From positions 1,240,001-1,304,000 of the forward strand of contig OZ218951.1 in assembly GCA_965112735.1 (NCBI GenBank): a DNA stretch of 64,000 nucleotides, written 5' to 3'. Under the pieces are notes generated by a model. That model did no database searches and was not told the DNA's origin. It saw only the letters and a list, made by a program, of their open reading frames with translations. This document shows, in pieces, positions 44,776 to 55,075 of this stretch. Each line of letters opens with the position of its first letter. Positions within the stretch are counted from its first letter, which is position 1. Both the position numbers and the translations under genes were made by a program. The DNA is from Phaeosaccion multiseriatum. Its lineage: Eukaryota > Ochrophyta, other classes.

Positions 44776-47700
44776 TATCACCAACTGCTGCTGCTGCTCC
44801 TCTTCGAGCTCCTGGAGCTTGAGCTTCTTGCTAATCTTTTGCAGCTTCGCACAGAGTGTGGCAGGGGCTGAAGTACTGAGCTTGTTCATGATCGGGGCCG
44901 GTAAGCTTCCCCTGAGGTCAGTGTGGACGATCATGGTCAGCAGGCACCCCCCAGTGGATACAGGCACCATGAGGAAGCCACAGAGCATGACGTCACCCCT
45001 GACGTAGCCATTGACCTTGAGGGGGCGCGGCAGGCAGAAGGGGGAGAGAGGGGGGGGGGATGGAGGGAGCGGGGGGGAAGTGAGCGAGAGTGGAAGCGAG
45101 AGAGAGAGAAGGGAGAGAGAGGGGGGGGGGATAGAGGGAGAGAGAGCGAGAGAGAGAGGGAGAGAGAGACAGAGAGAGAGAGAGAGGAGAGACAAGAGAG
45201 CGAGCGAGAGAGAGAGAGAGAGCCTCCGTTTAAACCCACCATGGGCATTCGTTCGTGGACGGTGGAGCGGTTGCAAAGGTATGTAGTGCCGTCCTCCAAG
45301 CCACCCCACACGGAGAGAAGAGTGAAGTCGCGAGGTGCGGTGGGCCAGATTGGCTTGTAACGGGTGCGCTTGAAGGCTGCTTGGTGACCTGGCACTGCCT
45401 CGATCACCTGTGAAGTCACGGTGGAGTGGGGTGGGGTGGAGTGGGGTGGGGTGGGGTGGAGGGAGGGAGTGAATGGGTGAGTGAATTGGTGAATCAGTGT
45501 AGCGGAGGGGAGTGGAGTGGAGTGGAGTGGAGCGGAGAGGGGTGGAATGAATGAAGTGAATTGGATCGGAGGGAGGGAGTTGGCGAGTTGGGGGTGAGTG
45601 AGAGTGAATGGGTGGGGGAGTGGACCACGGGCGCACAGACTGTCACAGACCGGGGGTGGGGTGAGTGGACAGATGTATGGATGGATGGAGATGGACGGGT
45701 GGAACAGAAACACTCATGACACGACACAGCCACCCTCCCTCGCCCCTCCCGGCGTCCCTCCCCCCGTCCCTCCCTCCCTCCCTCCTCTCCCTCCTTCCCT
45801 CCCTCCCTCCCTCCCTCCCTCCCTTTCCTTTCTCCCTCCCTCCCTCCCCTCCCTCCCCCATTCCTTCCTTCCCTCCCTCCCTCCCTCCCTCCCTCCCTCC
45901 CGTCCCTCCTCCCTCCCTCCCTTCCTCCTCTCTCACCTCAATGCAGTCGAAGAGGTCATCGTACTCCCCAATGCGCGAGTCGTCAAGCAAAAAGTCAAGC
46001 ATGGTGGCAGGGTTTGCTTCCAGAGGCACGCGCACGCGAATCATGTTCCAGATGGTGCCAGGGACCACGGCCTTCCACAGCCGCACGCCGCTCTCTCCAC
46101 CGTCCCTGGCCAGGGCCCAGTTCACCTTTTTCAGTTTCGGATTCGGTTTCAGTGTCAGTGTCGACAAATCAAATCGATCATAGACACACTACATATATAC
46201 ATCAATACCAATCACATAGAAACCAGCATCGATCACGTGGACATCAATAAATCGATATCGATATCGAGCTCACCTGCGGCCCGTCCATGCACTCTCCGTC
46301 GCTCGCCAAGGCCAACATGTCTCTCAGGGCCGCCTCTCTCCGTTGCTGCACCTTTAAGCGCATTGCCTCGGCAGGTTCCAGCAAGAACGACGAGCGGCGA
46401 GTGTGCCCTGTGCCGGCGCCACCACCCACTGTCACCCCCTCTCCTCCCATTCCAGCCCCCCCCTCGGCCCCTTCTCCTCCCTTTGCCACCGCGGCTGCTG
46501 CAAAGGCTGCAGCTTCCGCTTCCTCCCTCTCAATGTCCTCTTCCTCTGCAGACAGTTCCGAGAGCGTGTCCTCGTCGCCCACTGCCATCCCCCTCCCATC
46601 CTCCTCCGCCCCCTCCTCCCCCTCCCCTCCCTCCTGCTCCTCCTCCCTCTTCCCCTCCTCCCCAGACGCGTTGCAGAGACTCGCAATGTCCGCGATACTA
46701 TCCTGAGCGTCACCACTGCGAGCCCCCATTCCCATTTGACTGTGACCATGGTTGTGGATGAGTTGACGCGCATCTGCCCCCTCCAAAGTCTGCTCCACCA
46801 CCCACTTGAGCTCTTGCAGGATATGAATAGGCCCTATGAAGTGACTGCAAGCCTCAAGCTCCTCGAAGGCGGGCAGGAACTCCGAAAAGCAAAGCTGCGT
46901 GAAGAAGGTAACTTCGCTTTGCTGCTGTATCACCAACTGCTGCTGCTGCCGCTGCCGTTGCCGCTGCCGTCGCCGCACCTTCTCTTCGTCCTCGCCGTCG
47001 TCGCCCTCCTCCTTCTCTTCTTCGGTCAGTGCTCCCCAGAACCTCCTCCCCACCCTCCTCCCTTGTTGCCACAGCTGCCGCCGCTGCTGCATACCCCATG
47101 AGAAAGCACCTCCTTCCTGATCCTCCTCCTCCCGCTCCTCCTCACCATCCTCCTCCTCCTCTGCCACCTGCACCTCTCTCTTGGGCACGATAACAAACCC
47201 CGAAGTACCCAGTCTCCCCCTTACGTACTCAGCACAGGGGGGCAGGGCAGGGTGCTCTACCGAAGCATAGGCAATGATGCCGCCCCCCCCGGGCAAAGCA
47301 TGGAAGATCCTTAAAATAACAAAATCGCGCTTGATGCGCTGGCGGCGGTGGGTGCAGGTGAACCAGTAAATAGCGGTGTCGTCGGCGGCACCCTCGCCCT
47401 CTTCTGCTCCTCCCCCTGCTGCTGCTGCTGCTCCTTCTCCTACTCCTGCTCCTCTGCCCCCGGCTGCTGCTCCTCCTCCTCCTCCTCCTCCTCCTCCTCC
47501 TCCTCCTCCTCCTCCACCACCCGAATAAGAGGCGGCGTCATCAGAAAGGGCAGCCGCGCCCACCGCCGTCGCCGCCGCCGCCGCCGCCGCCACAGCTGCC
47601 GTACCACCAACAGCAGCACCAGAAGGAGCAGAGGAGGGGCGGGGGGATTGGGAGTTGGAGTTGAGCGTTTCTATGACTACCTGCCGATCGACCACATAGT

Positions 47701-48024
47701 CTGGGCCAAGCATTGCCGCACTCTCCAGCAAGATGCCGGAGAGCTCGTCGGCACTTGCTCGTACTGTTGTGCTGGCCCCCAGCCGGATCTGTGCATGTGT
47801 TGACAGATGACAGACAGCCAGCAGTGGTTGGTCATACAGAACAAGTTACAGCAGTACAGTTAAGAGTACAGCAGTTGGGTGATATAGCGGCAGAGCCAAA
47901 TAGGCAGGAAGAGGAGGAAAGAGGAGGATGAGGGGGAGAGAGAGAACGAGTGAGAACAGAGACTCACTCATACACTCACACATCGAGAGAGAGAGAGATG
48001 GAGAGAGAGAAAGAGCGACACACA

Positions 48025-48078
<54 letters not shown>

Positions 48079-48454
48079 ACGGACTGCTTAGGCCTGGGCT
48101 CGGGGGCTCAGGGCCGTTCCCCGCACCTTCTTGGTACCCGGGATCGGGCACTTGTAGAGCGCCATGTCCGCTGCTTGCGCTGGCGGTGGAGGCGCGTGCG
48201 TGGAGGAGCTGGTGTCAGGACCGCTACCGCTGCCCATATGACTACCGCTGCTGTTGCCGTGCCTCAATTGCACCCATTCAATGGAGGCGTCACTGGCCAA
48301 GCGCTGCACGGACCCCATGATGGAGCGAGCTTCCGACAAGGCATACGTACGACTGATCCTCGGCAGCGGCGCCCGCTCGTCCGCCAGGTCCACAAGAGAG
48401 GCACAGGAGGAAGCGCGGCTGTGCGAGCCCCACCCAGTGCCGTGGATGCTGCCG

Positions 48455-48491
<37 letters not shown>

Positions 48492-48599
48492 GGTTATTGT
48501 TGTTGCCACCGCCGAGCAGAGGCTGACCGTCTCTGCTCTCATCGTCGTCTCGCCTCTGCCTTTGCCCCGCCCCCCATCCCCACCCGCCTCCTCCTCCTC

Positions 48600-48645
<46 letters not shown>

Positions 48646-51600
48646 TGTTGCTGGTGCTGCCTCTGCGATGCCGCCGCTGCTCGTACTGCGTATGATAGGG
48701 CCCGACGTTGTCCGCGAGCGGCGGCGAAGTGGACCCCTTCCCCTTCCCATGCCCACACCAACACCCCCTCCCCCACCCGTCCTCCCTTCGCCTCCTCCTT
48801 CCTGTGCGCGTTCGTCCTCACCTTCCTCATCGAAAAGCAACGCTTGCCCTGCATCCGATGTGTTGCTGATGAACGAGCTGTTGTGTATCAAGCCTCCTCC
48901 TCCTCCTCCTCCTCCTCCTCCTCCTCCTGTGGCGTCCGACATACTCCGCTGCTCTTGTATCACCAACTGCTGCTGTTGCTGCTGCTGCTGCCCACGCCCC
49001 AACAGCGTCCCCCTTAGCACCATCCTCTGTATCTTTCGCATGAGTCGATAGGAAGGTTTCTTGGAGAGTCGATTGATGACCGTCGCCGGCAGGGCACCCC
49101 CCAGGTCCACATGACTATACATGAGCACTTCACTCCCCGCCACAAGCTCATCCTGCGCCCGGAAACCTCCCCCCCGGGGGTGGTGCTGCACGAGGGAAGC
49201 CTGGTCCAGCCCGTTCAGGGTCAGCACTGAGTGGGCGTGGGCGTGTGGGTGTGCGTTTGCGTGCCCTGCTACAGGGGTAGGAGCACCACCACCGGGCGTG
49301 CCACCACCGCCGCCACTACCACCACCACCACCACCACCACCACCACCGCCCTGACCTCCACCTTCCCCGCCCGCGCCTCCGCTGCCTCTCCCTCCTCCTC
49401 TTGCACCACCACCACTGCTGCTATCCTCCTCCATCCTCCCACCCCCGCCCACTCCGCTCTCACCACCACCACCTGCTCCTCCTCCTCCTCCTCCTCCTCC
49501 TCCTGCTCCTACTCCCCCTCCTCCCCCACGACAGGCCGCAGCGGCAGAAACTGCGGCTGAAGCGGCAGCAGCGGCGGCTGCACTATCGCCCACAACTTTC
49601 CGGAGCTGAAAGGGCGACACCAGCGCAGGCGTAATTACCCACCCACACGACACAATACTCCCCCTCACGTACTTGGGCGTCTCGGGAAAGTTGGGGTGCT
49701 GCACTGATTTCGTGGCAATCACCACCGTCCCATCCGCAAATTCCTCCCACGTAGACTTAATAACAAAGTCCCTCGGTCGCGTCGGCCACACCGCTTTGTA
49801 GGAGCTCCATCGTATGCTGGTGCGGTCGTTGACTCTCTCCACGTGGCGAATGCTATCGAACATGCCGTCATACTCGGCGATTCTTGAGTCGTCAATAAGC
49901 AGGCTAAGAAGCTGCGCCGGCGTGGCCTCACAGTGCATCGACGCTCGGATTCTACCGAGTGAAGCACCGCGCACTTGACTCGTGGCCACCCGTATTCCTC
50001 TCCGATCTCGCACGACAAACCAGGGGCTCGTGCCCGGCCTCGGTGCGTCGGCCACAGCCGACAGAAGGTCTGACACCATAAGATGTTCGTCGGACTGGAA
50101 ACCCATGTTGCTGGAGCGGCGTTGGAGCTGCGATTGCGCCTCCAGAATGGCCGAGTGAGGGTCCTCATGCACGTGTGCTGCTGCTGTAACACCAACTGGT
50201 GCTCCTGCTGGTGCTTGCCCTCCTCCTCCTCCTCCTCCTCCTCCGCCTCCTCCTCCCCCGGCCCTTTCCTCCTCTCTCTCTATCTCCCTCTCGCTGTCGT
50301 ATTCGTCCTCTCCGTCTCCGATCAGCCACTCCTCTCCTCCCTCTAACAGTCCCTCAATCTCCGGCTGAAACGTCCCCTCTTCCGCACCGCCATCCCCAGC
50401 AGCAGCAGCCGCAGCCGCAGCCGTAGCAGCTCCTAGCGCTACCGCGGCGGACACAGACACAGGCCTCCCCGGTCTCCCACTTGCTGCTGCCGCTCCCTCT
50501 GCTATCGCTGCCACTGCTGCTGCCTCTGCCGCGTCCCCCTGCCTCTGCTGTACCACCAATTGCCGTTGTTGTCGCTCCTCCAGCCGTGCTTTCTCCCCCT
50601 GGTGCTCTTCTCTCAGCAGGCGCAATGCCTCTTGCTGCTTCCACAGCAGCTCCTCTCGCTCGCTTTGATGTACTTGCTTCAGTTGCTCAGGTAGAAGAGA
50701 CTTGGCTACCTCCTCTTCCTCCTCCTGCCTTTGTCTCCCCTCACTTCCAGCGATCAAGCCTGACCAGGGTGAGATGCGCCCTGCTCCGAGCAGCTCAGTG
50801 AGCCGACCCAGCCGGCCCGTCGCGACCATTGGTGTTGTGGCAGAGCTCTGACGGTTCTCTGGCGCTCCATGTTCGGACGTGCTTCCTCCCCCCCACAGCA
50901 ACGAGAGACCCCCTGCTGCCCTTGCTGCCCCCTCCTCTGCTCCTCCCTCCCCTCCCGCCGCACCACCACCAACACCACCAGCAGCAGCAGCATTGGCTGC
51001 CATCCCGTGGCAGAGCGCATCCCCACTGCTGTTGCGTCTGAGCGCTTTGCCAGTGTGCAAGGACGGGGACGAAAGCCGATCTGTGCTCTGCGCGCGCTGC
51101 CCCATCCATAGGCTGTTCCATAGCCCAGTGGTTACTCTATTGGCTGAAGGGTTGCCTTCGGCGGAGTCCCACGTACCTTGATAGGCACTCCGGATGCTGC
51201 TTCCAACCATGGATGACAGCGCCAATGGTCCAAGGCGTGCCGAGGAGGGTATCGTAGCATCGACGAGAGCCGCACCAGCACCAGCACCTGCACCGACAGC
51301 TGGCGATGGAGCAGTCACGGCGTCAGGAGCAGAGGAGGCTGACACTGCAGCAGAGGGGGGAGCTTCCTCCTCTTCTTCGCCCCCAGAGGCACTGCGGCTT
51401 TGTTCCACGTCTTCCCTATCTACTAACCCACGACGCTGCTCACGATGCTGCACACCCGTGGTACTCGTACGCGTAGCCTCCTCTCTCTCCTCTTCGTCCT
51501 CTTGCTCCTGCTCCTCCTCCTGCTCCTTCTCCCCCTCCGCCTCCTCCTCCTCCTCCTCCTCCTCCTCCTCCTCTTCCTCTTCTTCTTCCTTCTCCTTCGC

Positions 51601-52264
51601 CTGCTGCTGTTGATGATGTCCGACGCTTACATCCGCCCGCTCTAGACTCAAGTTGCTTGCTGCTATGCGGCGGAGACGAGTTTGACAAGGGGAGGGAGGA
51701 CCACGCGAGTCAGTGGGCATCAACGGGGTGGATGTGCCTGGCTTTATGGACTAGAAGAGCGGGTGCAGTGGCGTACGGGGGGAGAAAAGAGATGGCATCT
51801 TCAAACAGCACCCCACCTGACTGCTCTCATCGTCTCTGCTTACCCTGTGTGGTCCCACTTCCCCTCTCTGCTGCTTCTGCTTCTGCTTCCCTCGCCGCCG
51901 TCGCCTCTCCACCCTCGTGGGTTGCGCCTTGTCGCCCCTCCCACGTCCCTCTGCCCTCTTCTCCCCAGGAGCTTCCATTCTGCTGCAGACGCCAGTCCAG
52001 TAGAGCAACGAAGCCCAGGTTACATCCCACCCACAAGACAAAGTACGCGACTGAACCAGCGCTCCAGAAAGTAATCCAGCTCAGACCCACCACCGACACC
52101 ACCACACAGCGCCCTCGAGTAGACACAGACTCTTCGAAGTACTGTATGACAGCATTGTCTGCGGCACGCACCCCGCGCCCTCGCTTCTTTCCTCGGATGC
52201 CCTTCCTAGCCTCTCTTGTTCTACCATCCACGGGCGTTCCAGGCGCCGCCGCTTCCGATGGCAT
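44659..52264 (-). CDS. Membrane-anchored protein with three START lipid-transfer domains
   Basis: Exons in transcript order are 52264-51844, 51737-48127, 47788-46274, 46188-45937, 45407-45240 and 45015-44659 (6324 nt, 2107 residues). Phases agree. The N-terminus has basic residues, then two adjacent hydrophobic segments (about residues 50-95) that look like a membrane hairpin. START domain 1 lies near 50060-49620 and 49160-49000, with Asp-Asp-Ser-Arg-Ile-Ala-Glu-Tyr-Asp and Pro-Arg-Asp-Phe, split by a Gly-rich insert. START 2 spans the junction 48127/47788. START 3 is in the last three exons. Each has the Leu-Tyr/Trp-Lys-x-x-x-Pro-Gly-Thr type lead-in or the Tyr-Val-Arg-Gly strand. START domains bind sterols or lipids at membrane contacts. 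A stop at 48088 would split the gene in two, but a good donor just before it (GTGCGG) and the matching acceptor reconstruct START 2. The acceptor at 46189 is the weakest call. Confidence 0.82.
44769..44793 (-). repeat. Dispersed motif, sense copy in the START gene
   Basis: Perfect consensus on the coding strand, read Gln-Gln-Leu-Val-Ile-Gln-Gln, embedded in a CAG run near the C-terminus. Confidence 0.9.
45040..45230. repeat. GA-rich array (CT on the transcript) before an acceptor
   Basis: The array fills the intron 45016-45239 of the START gene. On the transcribed strand it is a CT/CCCT tract leading to the acceptor at 45016-45017. Confidence 0.85.
45735..45936. repeat. CCCT array (GGGA on the transcript) after a donor
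   Basis: About 200 bp of CCCT units on the plus strand read as GGGA on the START transcript, starting directly after the donor at 45936. Confidence 0.9.
46250..46268. repeat. Short palindromic ATCGAT tandem repeat
   Basis: AATCGATATCGATATCGAGC lies just inside the donor of the intron 46189-46273 and is self-complementary. Confidence 0.7.
46921..46944 (-). repeat. Dispersed motif, sense copy in the START gene
   Basis: Perfect consensus on the coding strand, read Gln-Gln-Leu-Val-Ile-Gln-Gln within a Gln/Arg run. Confidence 0.9.
47595..47617 (-). repeat. Dispersed motif, variant copy in a second frame
   Basis: GCTGCCGTACCACCAACAGC read on the minus strand gives Ala-Val-Gly-Gly-Thr-Ala-Ala, a different frame from the copies at 44769 and 46921 in the same gene. 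Confidence 0.65.
47819..47892 (+). repeat. Pair of dispersed-motif copies inside an intron
   Basis: Two degenerate copies, CAGCAGTGGTTGGTCATACA at 47819 and a CAGCAGTTGGGTGATATAGC-type copy at 47869-47892, lie antisense in the intron 47789-48126 of the START gene. They are non-coding. Confidence 0.65.
48019..48076. repeat. CA then GA dinucleotide array
   Basis: A (CA)n/(GA)n compound microsatellite in the intron joining START domain 2 of the START gene. Confidence 0.9.
48954..48979 (-). repeat. Dispersed motif, sense copy in the START gene
   Basis: Read on the coding strand as Gln-Gln-Gln-Leu-Val-Ile-Gln-Glu-Gln, one substitution from the consensus. Confidence 0.85.
50177..50202 (-). repeat. 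Dispersed motif, variant copy in a second frame
   Basis: The coding strand gives Ala-Pro-Val-Gly-Val-Thr-Ala-Ala-Ala. The nucleotide core ACCAGTTGGTGTTACAGCAG has two or three changes. Confidence 0.65.
50545..50565 (-). repeat. Dispersed motif, variant sense copy
   Basis: The coding strand reads Arg-Gln-Leu-Val-Val-Gln-Gln within a Gln/Arg helix upstream of START domain 1. Confidence 0.7.
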
Positions 52265-52678
52265 AGCGTAGAGAGAGAAGAGCCTCTTCTGCCGAGGGCG
52301 GGAAAGAGCTCGTGCTCCTGTCGATTGAGCTTGCGTGCGTTGGCATCTAGAGACGAGTTTGGCCGATGGTAGTTTGAATCGAATATGCTGTGGGTTACGA
52401 AGAAAGGAGCGCACCGACGGGAGCGACACTACACTCCGTCAGTAGCACCACGATCAGTAGATGTTCGAGTCCAAAGCGACAGAGCTCATGGATATGGATT
52501 AATATACTTAAGAGGGAGGGAGGGACTGAAAAGGAATCTTCCCAGCTGAAACTAAAACTTTTCGGATTTATCGTCTCCGGTCTCCGGGGGCGTCCAGAAT
52601 GTATTCCATAATTATGAAGCCGGGGTACTCCCCCCTGTTCAAAGGGGCTGGTAAGAGAGGGGCGTGGAGGGCACCAAT
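52265..52678. promoter_or_regulatory. Upstream region of the START gene
   Basis: No gene is recognised. GAAACTAAAAC occurs at about 52550-52560. The region ends where homology to FNIP pseudogene A begins. Confidence 0.4.
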
Positions 52679-53918
52679 ATGGAATCAGCTTCTGCTGAAG
52701 CAGCGGCGGCTTTGAAGACCGCGGCCCGCCTCATTTCCGACAGCGCCCTGTGGGCTGTGCAAGGAGATTGATGAAGTGACGCCCCGCACCATGATGTTCA
52801 AAGCTGGCGTGCCTAGCAATGTGAGCCGATCAACGGCCGGAGCCCTCGCCCGCGGGGGGGGCAACCAAGCGGGGTATGCTGGGCATGCTGAATGCGCTGA
52901 AGGAGAGGGCGGAATCTTCTCCCTCTCAGGGACAAGGTCCTGGGGAGGGGCTCATCATTAAGACGGGGAGAGGGCAGGGGCAGAGCGATGACTGCGCACA
53001 AAGGCTGGACAGATTTCCAAGAGGGGCACTTATTGCGTTATCGTTGTGCGGCTGGGCCCCGGTGGTAAGGGGCTCACCGCGAAAGTCTTGGCGCAGGTGC
53101 CCAAGTCGGTCAAGCGTGTTGCGTTCTTCCACTCTTTCAATGAGTCCAATGTGACTCTACCCGACACAGTGGAGGAGGTGGTGCTCGGAAGGGATTTCAA
53201 CGAACCGATTGCACTCCCTACCTCGCTGAAGAAGCTCACATTCGACGCGCAATCTACATTCAACAGGGAGTTGACTTTGCCAAGCTCGCTTGAGGAGCTG
53301 GAGCTCGGGGAGCGTTTCAACAGGCCTCTGGAGCTCCCTGCGTCGCTCAAGAAGATCAGAATCGGCACGGCCTTCTATCAGGACATGAACGTGACTCTGC
53401 CAAGTTCGCTTAAGAAGATCCGATCAAATTTGGCTTTGCCTTCAATCATGAGGTGATTCTGCCCACAGTTCACTGGAGGAGCTAAGGTTTACCCGTTCCT
53501 CGAGATTCAACACCCCCATTGATCTCCCGGCTGCGCTGAAAAGGTCGCTTTTGGCCACAAATTCACGAAGCAGGTGGTCCTGCCTTGTGGCATCGAGGAG
53601 GTGGTCGTGGGGAAGCTTTTTTTCCGACCCTCTGAAGCTGGGCCGAGATTATGACAAACCTCTGGGCAGATTGCCTGCTGGCCTGTTGCAGCTCAAGGTT
53701 GGGGAGGAATACCCACTGCCTGCACGCCTTCCCAAAGGGCTTGAGGTGAGGGAATATGCTCCCATTCCCCTGATCTGGGCGACGGTCTTTTGTCGCGAGA
53801 GTGATGATGAAAGCGACGAGATGGCGGAAGAGGATGAAGGCGGGGAGAGTGAGTAGGAGAATCGAGAGAATGAGGAGGAGGGAGTGCGTGAGCTGGGAGT
53901 GAATCAGACAATCAAGAC
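52679..53918 (+). pseudogene. FNIP-repeat protein pseudogene, copy B
   Basis: Homologous to the reverse complement of 16393-17870. An ATG at 52679 opens an Ala-rich N-terminus ending at a stop after about 30 codons. The best repeat frame, 53046-53456, carries about five FNIP units with Phe-Asn-x3-x-Leu-Pro-x-Ser-Leu. It is then lost through a 5-bp insertion near 53420 (AAGATCCGATCAAATTTGG against AAGATCAAATTTGG in copy A). A last open piece at 53551-53856 ends in the same acidic tail and stop as copy A. Relative to copy A it lacks about 25 bp near 53635. Different lesions in the two copies argue for independent decay of two family members. A spliced functional gene is less likely because the lesions fall within repeats. 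Confidence 0.75.
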
Positions 53919-54205
53919 CAAAGTAGGAGGTGTGCAGGCACGTCATTCAGGAGAGCTCATTCGACCCCCACCGGGTGATCGCGAAGGGTTTCCCCTTGAC
54001 TGATGCAAGTGCCGCTCGGGATCAGCGAGGGGGGGCGGAGGAGAAAGGACCAAGCTTTAGTCTTTGTATGTAGTCATTTCGGGATGAAGGGAAACGCACA
54101 TCCACAACCCCTCTTCCTCTCCCTCCTCCTCAACAGTATAGGAAGGTAAGGTGTTCCGCAGCGCTGGTTTCACTCGCTTTTAAAAACTGAACTTAACTGA
54201 ACTGA
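53919..54205. other. Spacer between pseudogene B and the HIS7 fragment
   Basis: Homology to locus A stops shortly after AATCAGACAAT near 53918. No gene or recognised element follows in this spacer. Confidence 0.5.
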
Positions 54206-54306
54206 CGTTGCGAGCATTCCCGGTTCCGTGGTCGAGGAAGCTGATCACCGGCTTGGAGCCGCCGGCCCCAGCCGTCTTACTCCGTTGACCTCAGGTTCCC
54301 CCCGCA
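54206..54306 (-). pseudogene. Broken copy of the 5' end of HIS7
   Basis: Read on the minus strand, about 100 bp match 18004-18105, corresponding to codons 2-35 of HIS7, at roughly 90% by eye. A one-base deletion (GTCAACGGAG against GTCAAGCGGAG) and two extra bases near the start break the frame. The match begins after the ATG and stops inside exon 1. The rest of the gene is absent. It is opposite in orientation to the neighbouring FNIP copy. Confidence 0.85.
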
Positions 54307-54643
54307 TCCAGCCGAGGTTGCCCAATATTTTCTTATTTGTTGTCAGAATTAATTTAATTTAAGAATTTCATTAGACATTCAATTTGTTATTAAAAAGAAC
54401 AAAAAAACAAGCGCTGAACAAAGACTTTTGGTAGGTCCGAAAACTGTCCGCTCTCTCTTTCATGATCCTCTTCCCTATACACACACATCCATACACACAC
54501 TGAGCTTGTGACTGATCAGTGCCATCCCAACTCACTAAGGATGGCATCCGCCCGTCACCACCAGTGCAAAAATACCACTTTGACATTGACTCTCCAACCC
54601 CCCCCCCCCCACTACCCTTACGTACTACCCCCCCACGTCTGCC
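54307..54643. other. 3' flank of the polytopic membrane protein gene
   Basis: AT-rich around 54325-54400, unlike its surroundings, and without coding potential. It probably holds the 3' UTR of the minus-strand gene that ends at 54644. Confidence 0.5.
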
Positions 54644-55044
54644 TCATTCCCTGGGTGCCTGAAATACTGCCCTTCTTCCGCGGTAAAGAGAAGCAGCAGA
54701 GGCCTCTTCCTCAGAAGGATAAATAAAGATAGCAGAGCCTTCTTGTTGTTGAGCAGCAGACGCGTGTTCAACGCCGCTGTATTCTTGTGCTACCGACGCT
54801 CCTGCTGGTGTTGGTGCTGGTGCTGGTGCTGGTGCTGTTGTTGTTGTTGTTGTTGATGATGCTGATGTTGTTGTCCGCCCACGAGCCGCCGCCTTGGCTT
54901 GGCATTCCTCCCATGAAATTCCTCCTCCTCCTTCTCCTCCTCCTCCTCCTTCTCCTCCCCCTCCTCCTCCTCCTCCTCCTCCTCCTCCTCCTTCTTCTTC
55001 TTCTCCTCCTTCCCCTCCTCCTCCTGCCCCTTCTCCTTCTCCTC

Positions 55045-55075
<31 letters not shown>

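Noticed and set aside
48088-51737. START-domain gene ending at the stop at 48088 as a complete gene
   Set aside because: The downstream frame would then start in the middle of a START domain. Splicing GTGCGG to the acceptor at 47789 restores it in phase.
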